From Lentisphaeria bacterium (lineage in GTDB: Bacteria; Verrucomicrobiota; Lentisphaeria; Victivallales; UBA1829), in assembly GCA_017963105.1 (NCBI GenBank), contig JAGCTY010000064.1, positions 1-55,174 on the forward strand: a stretch of DNA of 55,174 nucleotides, in the 5' to 3' direction. Below, in pieces: positions 44,608 to 53,414 of this stretch. Position numbers and translations under genes: made by a program. Below the pieces are notes generated by a model, which was not told where the DNA came from, made no database searches, and saw nothing but the letters and a program-made list of their open reading frames with translations. Position 1 is the stretch's first letter. The number at the start of each line of letters is the position of its first letter.

Positions 44608-45552
44608 TCAGCGCAGGATGGAAATTTCCGACTCGGATTCGGCCTTTTTCGCCTCGGATTCGGCCTTTTCAGCCTCGGGCACCTTCCCGTCCGGCTTTCC
44701 CTCACCTTGTGCCGGAGCGGAGCCGGACACTGCTTCAGTCGAGGCATTTGCCTCGGTCTTCTTCACAATGTAGATGTCCTGCGCGTTCAAGGCGGCGTCC
44801 ATCGGGGACACGTCAGAATCCTTGAAGAGCTCCGCGATCGGGAGCTTGTTCTGCTTCGCGAGCAGGGCGAACGCCTTCGCATAAAACAGCGCGCCGCGGA
44901 AACAGATGTGGCAGCGGTCGGATTTGCCCTCCGGGTAGTTCGGGTAATCGCCGGGTTTCAGCACCAGATACAGCGAAGTCCCCTTCTTCTCCCCGGCGGC
45001 GTTCAGCTCACTGTCGGCGTACGCGTACAGGTCAACCAGGTCGCACTTCGTCTCGGCGGCCGCCTCGCGCGCGGATTTCAGGTACGGGTCCAGGAATCCG
45101 GCGGGCTTCAGCGAACCGTTCTCCAAGTAGATGCCGAACGGGATGGACGTGACGATCACCGGGATACCGCCCGCCTTGCGCACGTCCTCGACAAATCCCT
45201 TCATGTTCTCCTTGTATTCGGTCCGCGGGTCGGTGTAGCGTTCCGGCTTGTCCTTCGTGCCGTCGTTGTGCCCGAACTGGATGATCACGAAGTCGCCCTT
45301 TTTGACCTCGCGGAGCAGACCGTTCCAGCGCCCCTCCGCCTTGAAGCTCTTCGTGGAACGCCCGCCGATCGCGCGGTTCTTCACGGTCACGCCGTCCTTC
45401 ACCAGCTCCTGCATGCGCTGGCCCCAGCCCTGCTGCGGAGCCACGTTGCCGCGGTAGTTCATCATGGTGGAGTCGCCCGCCATGTGGATGTCGGCGGCGG
45501 CGAGGGCGAATACGGCGGAAGCGAAGACGGCTGCGAGAAGAAGTTTTTTCAT
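44608..45552 (-). CDS. Rhamnogalacturonan acetylesterase-like SGNH hydrolase (CE12)
   Basis: The 314-residue secreted enzyme has a signal peptide (MKKLLLAAVFASAVFALAAA). SGNH blocks follow directly: IHMAGDSTMMN (nucleophile Ser), NRAIGGRSTKSF (Gly), VIIQFGHNDGT (Asn) and KSDRCHICFRGA (catalytic Asp-x-x-His). CE12 enzymes remove acetyl groups from rhamnogalacturonan I and related pectins. After the catalytic domain comes an extra about 60-residue tail rich in Glu, Ala, Lys and Ser, ending in repeats of KAESE. It has CAGGAG before the ATG and probably its own promoter. Confidence 0.92.
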   Translation of the reverse strand: MKKLLLAAVFASAVFALAAADIHMAGDSTMMNYRGNVAPQQGWGQRMQELVKDGVTVKNRAIGGRSTKSFKAEGRWNGLLREVKKGDFVIIQFGHNDGTKDKPERYTDPRTEYKENMKGFVEDVRKAGGIPVIVTSIPFGIYLENGSLKPAGFLDPYLKSAREAAAETKCDLVDLYAYADSELNAAGEKKGTSLYLVLKPGDYPNYPEGKSDRCHICFRGALFYAKAFALLAKQNKLPIAELFKDSDVSPMDAALNAQDIYIVKKTEANASTEAVSGSAPAQGEGKPDGKVPEAEKAESEAKKAESESEISILR

Positions 45553-45590
45553 GGTCGGGACTCCTGGAACGGATTGATGATCGATTCGAT

Positions 45591-45619
45591 ACCATACACC
45601 ATAAATGCCTGGAATACAA
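45591..45619 (-). promoter_or_regulatory. Possible promoter of the CE12 gene
   Basis: Minus strand: TTGTAT (45619-45614), 17 nt, then TATGGT (45596-45591). It is a moderate match, supported by the terminator just upstream that separates the gene from ytfQ. Confidence 0.4.
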
Positions 45620-45642
45620 ACTCGAACCGGAAAAAAAGCGCG

Positions 45643-45675
45643 AAAAAACCGGGAAAGCGCTGGGCCTTCCCGGTT
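45643..45675 (-). terminator. Terminator after ytfQ
   Basis: On the minus strand AACCGGGAA (45675-45667) pairs perfectly with TTCCCGGTT (45655-45647) across an 11-nt loop, and the T-run continues to 45643. Confidence 0.85.
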
Positions 45676-45731
45676 CGGAATCAAATCTGAAGAACCGGAA
45701 AGACCGGTCCGTTCAGGATGTTGTCAGCCGA

Positions 45732-46733
45732 TCAATACTTGCGGCTGTCGACGATTTCCTGCGTGATCTTCTTGGTGACAACAGGCTCTCTGTCGGTTCC
45801 GACATTGACGTTGCCATCGGCATCGTACACGCCTTCCACGGAGGGGATGCGGGAGGGAACGCTCTTGCCTTCATGGATCTGTTCGACCACGTCGAAGAGC
45901 TGGGCGCCGATGAGCGGGTTGCACTCGACGGTGCAGTTTGCCTTGCCGGCGAGGATGGCCTCGAACATGGTCTTGACGCCGTCGATGGAGATGATGATGA
46001 TGTCCTTGCCGGGCTTCTTGCCGGCTTCTTCGATGGCCTGGATCGCGCCGAGGGCCATGTCGTCGTTGTGGGCGAAGAGGACCTGGATCTGGTCGGCTTC
46101 AGGAGACTTCAGGAACGATTCCATGACTTCCTTGCCTTTGGCACGGGTGAAATCGCCGCTCTGGGACTTGATGATCTTGATGCCGGGATAATTCGAGATG
46201 ATCTCTTCGAAGCCTTTCTTGCGGTCGATGGCGGGGGCGGAGCCGACGGTGCCGACGAGCTCGGCGACGTTGGCGTTTTCACCGACGGTCTTCACGACCC
46301 AGCGGCCGGCGCGGCGGCCTTCTTCCACGAAGTCGGAGCCGATGAAGCTGACATAGAGGCCGTCTTCGGAAACATCGACGGCGCGGTCGAAGAGGACGAC
46401 CGGGATTTCGGCTTCCTTGGCTTCCTTCAGGACATCTTCGAAGCCGGTGGCGACGACGGGGGAGAAGGAGATCACGTCCACGCCCTTGCTGATGAAGTTG
46501 CGGATGGCCTTGATCTGGTTTTCCTGCTTCTGCTGGGCATCGGAGAACGTCAGGTCGATGTTGCGCTTGGCGGCCTCGCCCTTGATGGACTCGGTGCTGG
46601 CCTTGCGCCAGTCGGATTCCGCGCCGACCTGGGAGAAGCCGACTTTGATCTTGTCGCTGTCGCTCTTGGAGCATCCGGTGACGAGGAGCATCGCCGCAGC
46701 AGCGGCCACGATGACGGTTGCAAACTTGTTCAT
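45732..46733 (-). CDS. ytfQ: Galactofuranose-type ABC transporter substrate-binding lipoprotein
   Basis: The 333-residue protein matches E. coli YtfQ closely in key stretches: VGFSQVGAESDWRKAS, QQKQENQIKAIRNF, SFSPVVATGFEDVLKEAKE, GTVGSAPAIDRKKGFEEI, SQSGDFTRAKGKEVMESF and FAHNDDMALGAIQAI. YtfQ binds galactofuranose. Unlike the soluble E. coli protein, this one has a lipobox (LLVTGC), so it is probably membrane-anchored. It is the last gene of the transporter unit here, whereas it is first in E. coli. A perfect terminator follows, typical of stopping after a highly expressed binding protein. Confidence 0.94.
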   Translation of the reverse strand: MNKFATVIVAAAAAMLLVTGCSKSDSDKIKVGFSQVGAESDWRKASTESIKGEAAKRNIDLTFSDAQQKQENQIKAIRNFISKGVDVISFSPVVATGFEDVLKEAKEAEIPVVLFDRAVDVSEDGLYVSFIGSDFVEEGRRAGRWVVKTVGENANVAELVGTVGSAPAIDRKKGFEEIISNYPGIKIIKSQSGDFTRAKGKEVMESFLKSPEADQIQVLFAHNDDMALGAIQAIEEAGKKPGKDIIIISIDGVKTMFEAILAGKANCTVECNPLIGAQLFDVVEQIHEGKSVPSRIPSVEGVYDADGNVNVGTDREPVVTKKITQEIVDSRKY

Positions 46734-46770
46734 GTTGCTTGCCTTTCTTTGGTTGTTGTCAGGATAAAGG

Positions 46771-47757
46771 TTATTGGGATTTCGATTTGGATTTGGAGAT
46801 CTTCGTGATGAGGTTCTGCATGAAGATGAACGCGAGCACGAGGAGGCCGACGATGATGCGGGTCCACCAGGAATTGATGCGTCCGTCGAACACGATCAGC
46901 GTCTGGATCAGGCCGAGCACCAGCACGCCGAAAAGCGAGCCGAAGACGTAGCCGACGCCGCCGGTCAGCAGCGTGCCGCCGATCACGACCGCGGCGATCG
47001 CGTCCATTTCCAGGCCGACGCAGTTCAACGGGTTGCCGGCCTTCAGGTAGATCGCGTAGACCACGCCCGCCAGCGCGGAGCAGAACCCGGCGATCGTGTA
47101 GGTCATGATCTTGGTGCGGCCGACCGGGATGCCCATCAGCGTCGCGGCGAGCTCGTTGTCGCCGATGGCGTAGATGCTGCGTCCGGCGCGGGTGCGCTGG
47201 GAGAAGAAGATGGCGGCGATCAGCACCACCAGGTACACGATCACGATGAAGCGGAGGTTCATGCCCTTGCCGAGCTTGATCGTAAGGTCGTTCTGGATGA
47301 AATTGAACACAGGGTCGTTCTTGATGCCGATCGATTCCTCGCTCACGATGAAGCCGCAGCCGCGGATGAAGAACATGCCGGCGAGCGTCACGAGGAACGG
47401 CGGCAGACTGAAGCAGTGGATCAGCCAGCCTTGCAGCATGCCGAACAGGATGCCGATCACGAGCGCCAGGGCGATCGCCCACAGGGCGTTGCAGCCGGAC
47501 GCGATCATTTTCGCGATCAGGATGCTGGTGAAGGCGATGATGGAACCCACCGAGAGGTCGATGCCGCCCGTGAGGATCACCAGCGCGGTGCCGATGGCGG
47601 CGATGCCGAGGTAGGCGTTATCCACGAAGAGGTCGAGGAACACCTTCGGGGAGCCGAAATTCTTGAAGCAGAAGATGCCGATCAGGTAGACGATGAAGAA
47701 AACCAGGATCGTGGCCGAAATCGGCACGTAGCGCATCGGGACTTTGAACTTTTTCAT
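46771..47757 (-). CDS. yjfF: Sugar ABC transporter permease YjfF
   Basis: A 328-residue inner-membrane permease of the ribose/galactofuranose class. Motifs include VILTGGIDLSVGSIIAFTSI, GMLQGWLIHCFSLPPFLVTL, SIYAIGDNELAATLMGIPVG and IAAVVIGGTLLTGGVG. It pairs with the YtfT-like permease to form the channel. Its ATG overlaps the end of that gene by four bases (ATGA). Confidence 0.94.
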   Translation of the reverse strand: MKKFKVPMRYVPISATILVFFIVYLIGIFCFKNFGSPKVFLDLFVDNAYLGIAAIGTALVILTGGIDLSVGSIIAFTSILIAKMIASGCNALWAIALALVIGILFGMLQGWLIHCFSLPPFLVTLAGMFFIRGCGFIVSEESIGIKNDPVFNFIQNDLTIKLGKGMNLRFIVIVYLVVLIAAIFFSQRTRAGRSIYAIGDNELAATLMGIPVGRTKIMTYTIAGFCSALAGVVYAIYLKAGNPLNCVGLEMDAIAAVVIGGTLLTGGVGYVFGSLFGVLVLGLIQTLIVFDGRINSWWTRIIVGLLVLAFIFMQNLITKISKSKSKSQ

Positions 47758-48971
47758 TGGACGCCTCCTTTCGCGGCCTTCGAGGCGAAGATGGAAAGGA
47801 CTTTCGCGCGGAACACCGGCGACTGGAGCAGGCACACGATGATGACCACCATGGCTTTCGGCACCGCCACGATCGCCGGGCTCACGTTCTTCATGTACAT
47901 CGTGGTCGTCAGCGTCTGGATCAGGATCGCGCCGACCAGCGAGCCGGAGAGGAAGAACCGGCCGCCCGCCATCGAGGTGCCGCCGATCACGGTGGCGAGG
48001 ATGGCGTCGAGTTCCAGGTAGAGGCCGGCGTTGTTGGAGTCCGCGCACTTGATGTTGGAGGCGGCGAGCAGACCCGCCACGCCCGCGCAGAATCCGCAGA
48101 TCACGTAGGTCAGCCATTTGATGCGGCGCGCCTCGATGCCCGCATAGCGGCTGGCGCGCTCGTTATTGCCCACGGACTCGATGAAGAGCCCGAGCGCGGT
48201 CTTGCGTGTGAGCAGGCCGGCGATCACATACATCGCGACCACGATCCAAACCGAGAACGGCAGGAACAGCGCGTGCCCGTTGCAGAGGAACACCAGCCCG
48301 GGGTTGTCGAACGTGATGATCTGGCCGTCTGTGATCAGCTGGGCCACGCCGCGTCCGGCGACCATCAGCACCAGCGTGGCAACCATCGGCTGGATGCCGA
48401 AACCCGCGACCAGCATGCCGTTCCAGAACCCGGCGACGGTCGCCAGGACCAGCGCGGCGAGGACCGGGATGATCCAGTAGACGGACGGTCCCAGGCCCGC
48501 GCCGATGCAGTTGCCCGCGTCGAGCATGGAGATCAGGAGCGCGGCGATCGCGCCTGCGATGGCCATCACGGCGCCGACCGAAATGTCGATGCCGCCCGTG
48601 GCGATCACGAGCGTCATGCCGATGGCCAGCACCATGACTTTCGAGCCCTGGTTCAGGATGTCGATCGGGGTGCCGTAGAGGTAGTAGCCGAAAATGGAGA
48701 CGCCTTTGCCGTCCTTCTTCGGAGCCTGAGCCTGTTCAGCCTCGGGAGCGGCGGACTGGACTGCACCTTCGACCTGCGCGGCGGCTTCTCCGGCCGCGGC
48801 GGGGAGTTCGTCGGGAACGGCCGGCTGCTGCACGGATTCCTGCGCGGAATCGGATTTCTTTATTTCGATTTTGAAGAAGTTGTCGGTGAAGATCGCATTG
48901 AAAAGCAGGAGCAACGCGAGCGAGACAAGGGGCCATACGAGATGGCGGAATTTGTTCGATGATTTATTCAT
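47754..48971 (-). CDS. ytfT: Sugar ABC transporter permease YtfT with an unusual loop insert
   Basis: The 405-residue permease has the usual core (MTLVIATGGIDISVGAVMAI; GMLVAGFGIQPMVATLVLM; ATVIGGTSMAGGRFFLSGSL). Between the first membrane helix and the rest it carries about 60 extra residues rich in Ala, Glu, Gln and Pro (residues about 36-92, for example DELPAAAGEAAAQVEGAVQS). Most YtfT proteins are about 330-340 residues long, so the insert explains the excess. It should lie on the periplasmic side. Confidence 0.93.
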   Translation of the reverse strand: MNKSSNKFRHLVWPLVSLALLLLFNAIFTDNFFKIEIKKSDSAQESVQQPAVPDELPAAAGEAAAQVEGAVQSAAPEAEQAQAPKKDGKGVSIFGYYLYGTPIDILNQGSKVMVLAIGMTLVIATGGIDISVGAVMAIAGAIAALLISMLDAGNCIGAGLGPSVYWIIPVLAALVLATVAGFWNGMLVAGFGIQPMVATLVLMVAGRGVAQLITDGQIITFDNPGLVFLCNGHALFLPFSVWIVVAMYVIAGLLTRKTALGLFIESVGNNERASRYAGIEARRIKWLTYVICGFCAGVAGLLAASNIKCADSNNAGLYLELDAILATVIGGTSMAGGRFFLSGSLVGAILIQTLTTTMYMKNVSPAIVAVPKAMVVIIVCLLQSPVFRAKVLSIFASKAAKGGVQ

Positions 48972-48986
48972 GATGTCCGGGGGCCC

Positions 48987-50480
48987 TTAACCTGCGATGA
49001 GTTTCATAACGTTCTTGAGGGAGATTTCCTCTCCGGCGACCTCGCCGACCTTCTTGCGGTCACGGAGCACGATCACGCGGTCGCAGTCGCGGACGACTTC
49101 CTCAAGCTCGGAGCTGATGAAGATGACGGCCATGCCTTCGCCGCAGAGCTGCTGGGTCAGGGCCTCGATCTCCGCCTTCGCGCCGACGTCGATGCCGCGC
49201 GTGGGCTCGTCGAGGATCAGGAGCTTCGGATTGGTCGCGAGCCAGCGGGCGATCAGGACTTTCTGCTGGTTGCCGCCGCTCAGGTGCTTGATGAGCTGTT
49301 CGCCGCTCGGGGTCTTGATGCGGAGCAGCTTGATGTATTTGTCGGCCATCTCCTCCTGCTGTTTCGGAGAAAGGGTCTTCCAGATGCCGTTCGATGCCTG
49401 GAGCGCGAGCATGATGTTTTCGCGGATGGTCAGGTCGGGGATGATGCCGGTCACTTTGCGGTCCTCGGCGATCAGGGCGACCTTCGCCTTCACTGCCTTC
49501 TGCGGACGGTTGAAGTTCACGGTCTGGCCGCTCATTTTCATGGTGCCGGAGTCGTGCGGATCCACGCCGAAGATGATCTGCGCGACTTCGGAACGCCCGG
49601 ACCCGAGCAGACCGGCGAGGCCAAGCTGTTCGCCCGCGCGGACGTCGAGGTCGAGCGGACTGATGGTGCCGGTGCAGCCGATGCCCTTTGCCTCGTAGAC
49701 GACATCGCCGAACTTGGTGTTCTTCACGATCCCGGCCTGCATCTGGTTGATCTGGTCCGGGGTCTTGCCGATCATCTTCGCGACCATTTCGATGCGCGGG
49801 AGATCCTTGGCGTCGTAGGAGCCGACCAGCTGGCCGTCGCGCAGGATGGTGATGCGGTCGCTGACCTCGTACACCTGGTCGAGGAAGTGCGTGATGAAGA
49901 TGATCGCCATGCCTTCCTCGCGGAGCTTCTTCATGACCTTGAAGAGTTCCTTCACCTCGTTTTCGTCGAGGCTGGAGGTCGGTTCGTCGAGGATCAGCAG
50001 CTTGCAGTCCACGTCCAGCGCGCGGGCGATTGCCACGAGCTGCTGGATGGCGATGGAATAACTGGAAAGGTTTTCGCCGACGTTGATATCGATATCGAGA
50101 CGGGCGAGCGCCTTGCGGGCCTGCACCTTGCGTTCCTTCTTGTCGATGAACCCGAGTTTCGTGCGCGGTTCGCGGCCGATGCAGATGTTTTCGGCCACGG
50201 AGAGATCGGGCAGCAGGTTCACTTCCTGGTACACGGTGCTGATTCCGGCGTGTTCGGCGTCCAGCGGAGAGCGGAACTTGCATTCCTTGCCGTTGAAATA
50301 GACCGAACCGGCGGATGCGGGATATACGCCCGTAATGATCTTGATGAGCGTGCTTTTCCCCGCGCCGTTTTCTCCCATGAGGGCATGGATTTCGCCGGCT
50401 TTCACCGCGAAATCGACGCCCTTGAGAGCCTTGACCCCGAGAAATTGCTTCTCAATGCCTTTGGTTTGCAGTAAATCCAT
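48987..50480 (-). CDS. ytfR: Sugar ABC transporter ATPase YtfR (two ABC domains)
   Basis: The 497-residue protein has two fused ABC domains. The first has Walker A GENGAGKST, a signature in YSIAIQQLVAIARAL and Walker B LLILDEPTSSLD. The second has the degenerate Walker A GLLGSGRSE typical of this class, signature LSGGNQQK and Walker B LLILDEPTRGID. It powers the YtfT/YjfF channel. CAGGAAAGA precedes the ATG. It is first in the operon, behind the promoter and palindrome at 50517-50562. Confidence 0.95.
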   Translation of the reverse strand: MDLLQTKGIEKQFLGVKALKGVDFAVKAGEIHALMGENGAGKSTLIKIITGVYPASAGSVYFNGKECKFRSPLDAEHAGISTVYQEVNLLPDLSVAENICIGREPRTKLGFIDKKERKVQARKALARLDIDINVGENLSSYSIAIQQLVAIARALDVDCKLLILDEPTSSLDENEVKELFKVMKKLREEGMAIIFITHFLDQVYEVSDRITILRDGQLVGSYDAKDLPRIEMVAKMIGKTPDQINQMQAGIVKNTKFGDVVYEAKGIGCTGTISPLDLDVRAGEQLGLAGLLGSGRSEVAQIIFGVDPHDSGTMKMSGQTVNFNRPQKAVKAKVALIAEDRKVTGIIPDLTIRENIMLALQASNGIWKTLSPKQQEEMADKYIKLLRIKTPSGEQLIKHLSGGNQQKVLIARWLATNPKLLILDEPTRGIDVGAKAEIEALTQQLCGEGMAVIFISSELEEVVRDCDRVIVLRDRKKVGEVAGEEISLKNVMKLIAG

Positions 50481-50516
50481 TCGTCTTTCCTGTGTGAGGG
50501 TGAGTGGATAATCAAT

Positions 50517-50530
50517 TAGAATATGTTCTA
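50517..50530 (-). promoter_or_regulatory. Palindromic operator candidate of the transporter operon
   Basis: TAGAATATGTTCTA (50517-50530) is an inverted repeat, TAGAA-4-TTCTA. It begins 3 nt downstream of the -10 element, so it covers the transcription start. A repressor bound here would block the promoter. No regulator gene is adjacent. Confidence 0.45.
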
Positions 50531-50533
50531 GAA

Positions 50534-50562
50534 AAGATAGCACGCTTTCCGCGTTTTTTCAA
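50534..50562 (-). promoter_or_regulatory. Promoter of ytfR-ytfT-yjfF-ytfQ
   Basis: Minus strand: TTGAAA (50562-50557), 17 nt including TGC, then TATCTT (50539-50534). Confidence 0.65.
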
Positions 50563-50633
50563 TCACGTTTTTCTTTTTTTCCGGAATAAATTCTTTCGTT
50601 TTTCAATTTTTTTTTCTTAACTATGCTTTTCTC

Positions 50634-50662
50634 TTGATTTTTTCCAATCGGGAAACTATATT
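50634..50662 (+). promoter_or_regulatory. Promoter of the SDR-FAD-OYE operon
   Basis: TTGATT (50634-50639), 17 nt, then TATATT (50657-50662). It diverges from the transporter promoter 70 bp away. The region between is very T-rich (50560-50640). Confidence 0.65.
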
Positions 50663-50721
50663 ATGCCGGAACCGAACATGTCAAATCCACCATCTTTTTT
50701 GAGATAAGGAGCGTTCATTTT

Positions 50722-51477
50722 ATGGCTAAAACTGCCCTCATCACGGGCGCCGGACGCGGTATCGGCGCCGCGATCGCCGAAAAACTCGCATCGGAACACT
50801 GGGACGTCGCCATCTTCGCCCGGAAGCCGCAGGCGGACGGTGACGCGCAGTGCGCCGAGATCGCACGGAAATACGGCGTCGCCGCCCATTACTATGTCTG
50901 CGACGTTTCGAAGGCAGACGACAGGAAGAATACGGTCGACGCGGTCATCCGGGATTTCGGCGGCATCGATGCGCTGGTGAACAACGCCGGCGTCGCCCCG
51001 AAAGTGCGCGCGGGCCTGCTCGAAATGACCGAGGAAAGTTTCGACTATGTGATGGGCATCAACCTGAAGGGCATGCTCTTTCTCTCCCAGCTCGTCGCAC
51101 GGCATTTCGCCGAAAGGAAAAGCGGCGTAATCGTGAACATCGGCAGCTGTTCGGCCACGGTCGTCAGCACGAACCGCGGCGAATACTGCATCTCGAAGGC
51201 CGGCGTCGCCATGGTCACCCAGCTTTTCGCCGTCGAGATGGCGAAGTACGGCGTGAACGTGTACGAGATCCGGCCCGGCGTGATCGCCACGGACATGACC
51301 AGCTGCGTGAAGGAGAAATACGACAGGCTCATCGCCGGGGGGCTCACGCTCCAGCCGCGCTGGGGACAGCCCGAGGACGTCGCAAAGGCCGTCGCCATGA
51401 TGCTCCGCGGCGACATCGGGTACTCCACGGGACAGGTTGTGAACGTGGGCGGCGGGTTGGAGGTCGTGAGGCTGTAA
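50722..51477 (+). CDS. Short-chain dehydrogenase/reductase (FabG-like)
   Basis: A classical SDR of 251 residues: TALITGAGRGIGAAIAEKLA for NAD(P) binding, LVNNAG, Ser in VNIGSCSATVVS, the catalytic pair YCISK, and RPGVIATDM. It interconverts an alcohol and a ketone using NAD(P)H. FabG-like annotation reflects the fold only; the neighbours (flavoprotein, Old Yellow Enzyme, GH43-like gene) suggest a catabolic substrate. AAGGAG is upstream. Its stop overlaps the next start (TAATG). Confidence 0.93.
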   Translation: MAKTALITGAGRGIGAAIAEKLASEHWDVAIFARKPQADGDAQCAEIARKYGVAAHYYVCDVSKADDRKNTVDAVIRDFGGIDALVNNAGVAPKVRAGLLEMTEESFDYVMGINLKGMLFLSQLVARHFAERKSGVIVNIGSCSATVVSTNRGEYCISKAGVAMVTQLFAVEMAKYGVNVYEIRPGVIATDMTSCVKEKYDRLIAGGLTLQPRWGQPEDVAKAVAMMLRGDIGYSTGQVVNVGGGLEVVRL

Positions 51478-53411
51478 TGAACACGCGCCGCGTCCATACG
51501 CTCGTGATCGGGAGCGGAGCCGCCGGGCTGTGCGCCGCCGTGCGCCTGCACGCGCTCGGCGTGACCGACGTCCTGATCTGCTCCGAAGGGCTCCGCATGG
51601 GGACCTCCGTCAACACCGGCAGCGACAAGCAGACCTACTACAAGCTCGGCATGTACGGCGCGGAGCAGGATTCCCCCGCCCTGATGGCGCGCGACCTCTT
51701 CGCGGGCGGTGCGGTCCACGGCGACCTGGCACTGGTCGAGGCCGCCGTCTCCCAGCAGGCGTTCGCCCACCTCGCCTCGCTCGGCGTCCCCTTCCCCCAC
51801 GACGAATTCGGACAGTTCATCGGCTACAAGACCGATCACGATCCGAAACGCCGCGCCACCAGCTGCGGGCCGTACACCTCCCGCGACATGTGCCTGCGCC
51901 TCATCGACGCCGTCAAAATGCGAGGCATCCCCGTGCTGGAGGATCGCGTGGTCTTCGCCCTGCTCACGGCACAGGACGGCGAATCCAAACGCTGCATCGG
52001 CGCGGCGATCGTGAACAGAAAAGCGGAAAAGTTTTCCGACTGCATCGAGTTCATCCGCGCGGAGAATGTGGTGTTCGCGGCGGGCGGCCCCGGCGGCCTG
52101 TACGCCCGGAGCGTGTACCCGGCCGTCCACACGGGCGGCATCGGCGTGGCGCTGGAGGCGGGCGCGGCGGCGTGCAGTCTGCCGGAATCGCAGTTCGGGC
52201 TCGCCTCGCTGAAATTCCGCTGGAACGTCTCCGGCAGCTACATGCAGGTACTCCCGCGGTTCATCTCCACGGACGACGAGGGCGGGGACGAACGCGAATT
52301 CCTGCGCGAGTATTTCGACGACATCCGCGCGCTGGAGGACGCCGTGTTCCTGAAGGGCTACCAATGGCCGTTCGCCGCCGTCCACGTGCCCGGGTCCTCG
52401 CTGATCGACCTCATGGTCTACGTGGAGACCGAGCTGCGCGGACGCCGCGTGTGGCTGGACTACCGCACCGATCCCGCCGACCTCGATATCGCCTCGCTCT
52501 CGCAGGAAACGCGCGAGTATTTGGAAAAAAGCGGCTGCACCGGACGCTCCCCGCTCGGACGCCTGCTGCAGATGAACGCCCCCGCCGCGGAGCTGTACCG
52601 CACGCACGGCATCGACCTCGCAAAGGAGCCGCTCGAGATCGCCGTCTGCGCCCAGCACAACAACGGCGGGCTCGCCGCCAATCTCTGGTGGGAATCCGAA
52701 AACATCCGCCATCTCTTCCCCGTCGGCGAGGTCAACGGCTCGCACGGCGTGATCCGGCCCGGCGGCTCCGCGCTGAACGCGGGCCAGGTCGGGGCATTCC
52801 GCGCCGCCGAATACATCGCCGCGCAGTACGCGGACCCGGACGGCTCGTTCGATGCGCCGTTCAACGCCGCCGCGCAGAAGATGGAGGAGGAAATCCTCGA
52901 AAAAGCCGGACGCGGCACGTTCTTCGACTGGAAAGAACAGCGCGCGATCATGCAGGCGCGCATGAGCAGGTCCGGGGCGTTTTTGAGGGAGAAAGACGCG
53001 CTGAAGACTGCCTTGCAGGAAACCCGCGACCAGCTCGCGAACCTCCGCGGCGACGGCCTCGCATCAAACTCCGCCGCCGAACTCTCCGAACGCCTCCGCA
53101 CCCGGAGCCTCGTCTTCGCCGCTGCCGTCTACCTCGCCGCCATGCTCGAACAGGTCGAGACGGGCGTGGGCTCGCGCGGCGGGTCCGTGGTCCTCACGCC
53201 GGACGGACGCCTCGTACATGACAAACTTCCGTTCAAAATCGCGGACGAGGACCGTTCATTCCGCGCCTCGGTCCAGGTGGTCACCGCTGCGCCGGACGGC
53301 TCGACGGAGATCCGCCGCGTCCCGTGCCGCCCGATCCCGGAGACGGACGGCTGGTTCGAGACCGTATGGAAAGCCTGCCGCGAGAAAAAGATTTACGACA
53401 CAGGAGACTGA
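51477..53411 (+). CDS. FAD-dependent oxidoreductase of the fumarate reductase/L-aspartate oxidase family
   Basis: The 644-residue soluble flavoprotein has an N-terminal FAD fold (TLVIGSGAAGLCAAVRLHAL), MGTSVNTGSDKQTYYKL, an FAD_binding_2 middle (VVFAAGGPGGLYARSVYP) and the closing FAD segment HLFPVGEVNGSHGVIRPGGS. A C-terminal helical domain follows, as in SdhA/NadB. No signal peptide or covalent-FMN site is seen. Members reduce activated double bonds or oxidise C-C bonds. The substrate is unknown. It is translationally coupled to the SDR and 3 nt from the Old Yellow Enzyme gene, so the three probably act in one pathway. Confidence 0.85.
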   Translation: MNTRRVHTLVIGSGAAGLCAAVRLHALGVTDVLICSEGLRMGTSVNTGSDKQTYYKLGMYGAEQDSPALMARDLFAGGAVHGDLALVEAAVSQQAFAHLASLGVPFPHDEFGQFIGYKTDHDPKRRATSCGPYTSRDMCLRLIDAVKMRGIPVLEDRVVFALLTAQDGESKRCIGAAIVNRKAEKFSDCIEFIRAENVVFAAGGPGGLYARSVYPAVHTGGIGVALEAGAAACSLPESQFGLASLKFRWNVSGSYMQVLPRFISTDDEGGDEREFLREYFDDIRALEDAVFLKGYQWPFAAVHVPGSSLIDLMVYVETELRGRRVWLDYRTDPADLDIASLSQETREYLEKSGCTGRSPLGRLLQMNAPAAELYRTHGIDLAKEPLEIAVCAQHNNGGLAANLWWESENIRHLFPVGEVNGSHGVIRPGGSALNAGQVGAFRAAEYIAAQYADPDGSFDAPFNAAAQKMEEEILEKAGRGTFFDWKEQRAIMQARMSRSGAFLREKDALKTALQETRDQLANLRGDGLASNSAAELSERLRTRSLVFAAAVYLAAMLEQVETGVGSRGGSVVLTPDGRLVHDKLPFKIADEDRSFRASVQVVTAAPDGSTEIRRVPCRPIPETDGWFETVWKACREKKIYDTGD

Positions 53412-53414
53412 CGC

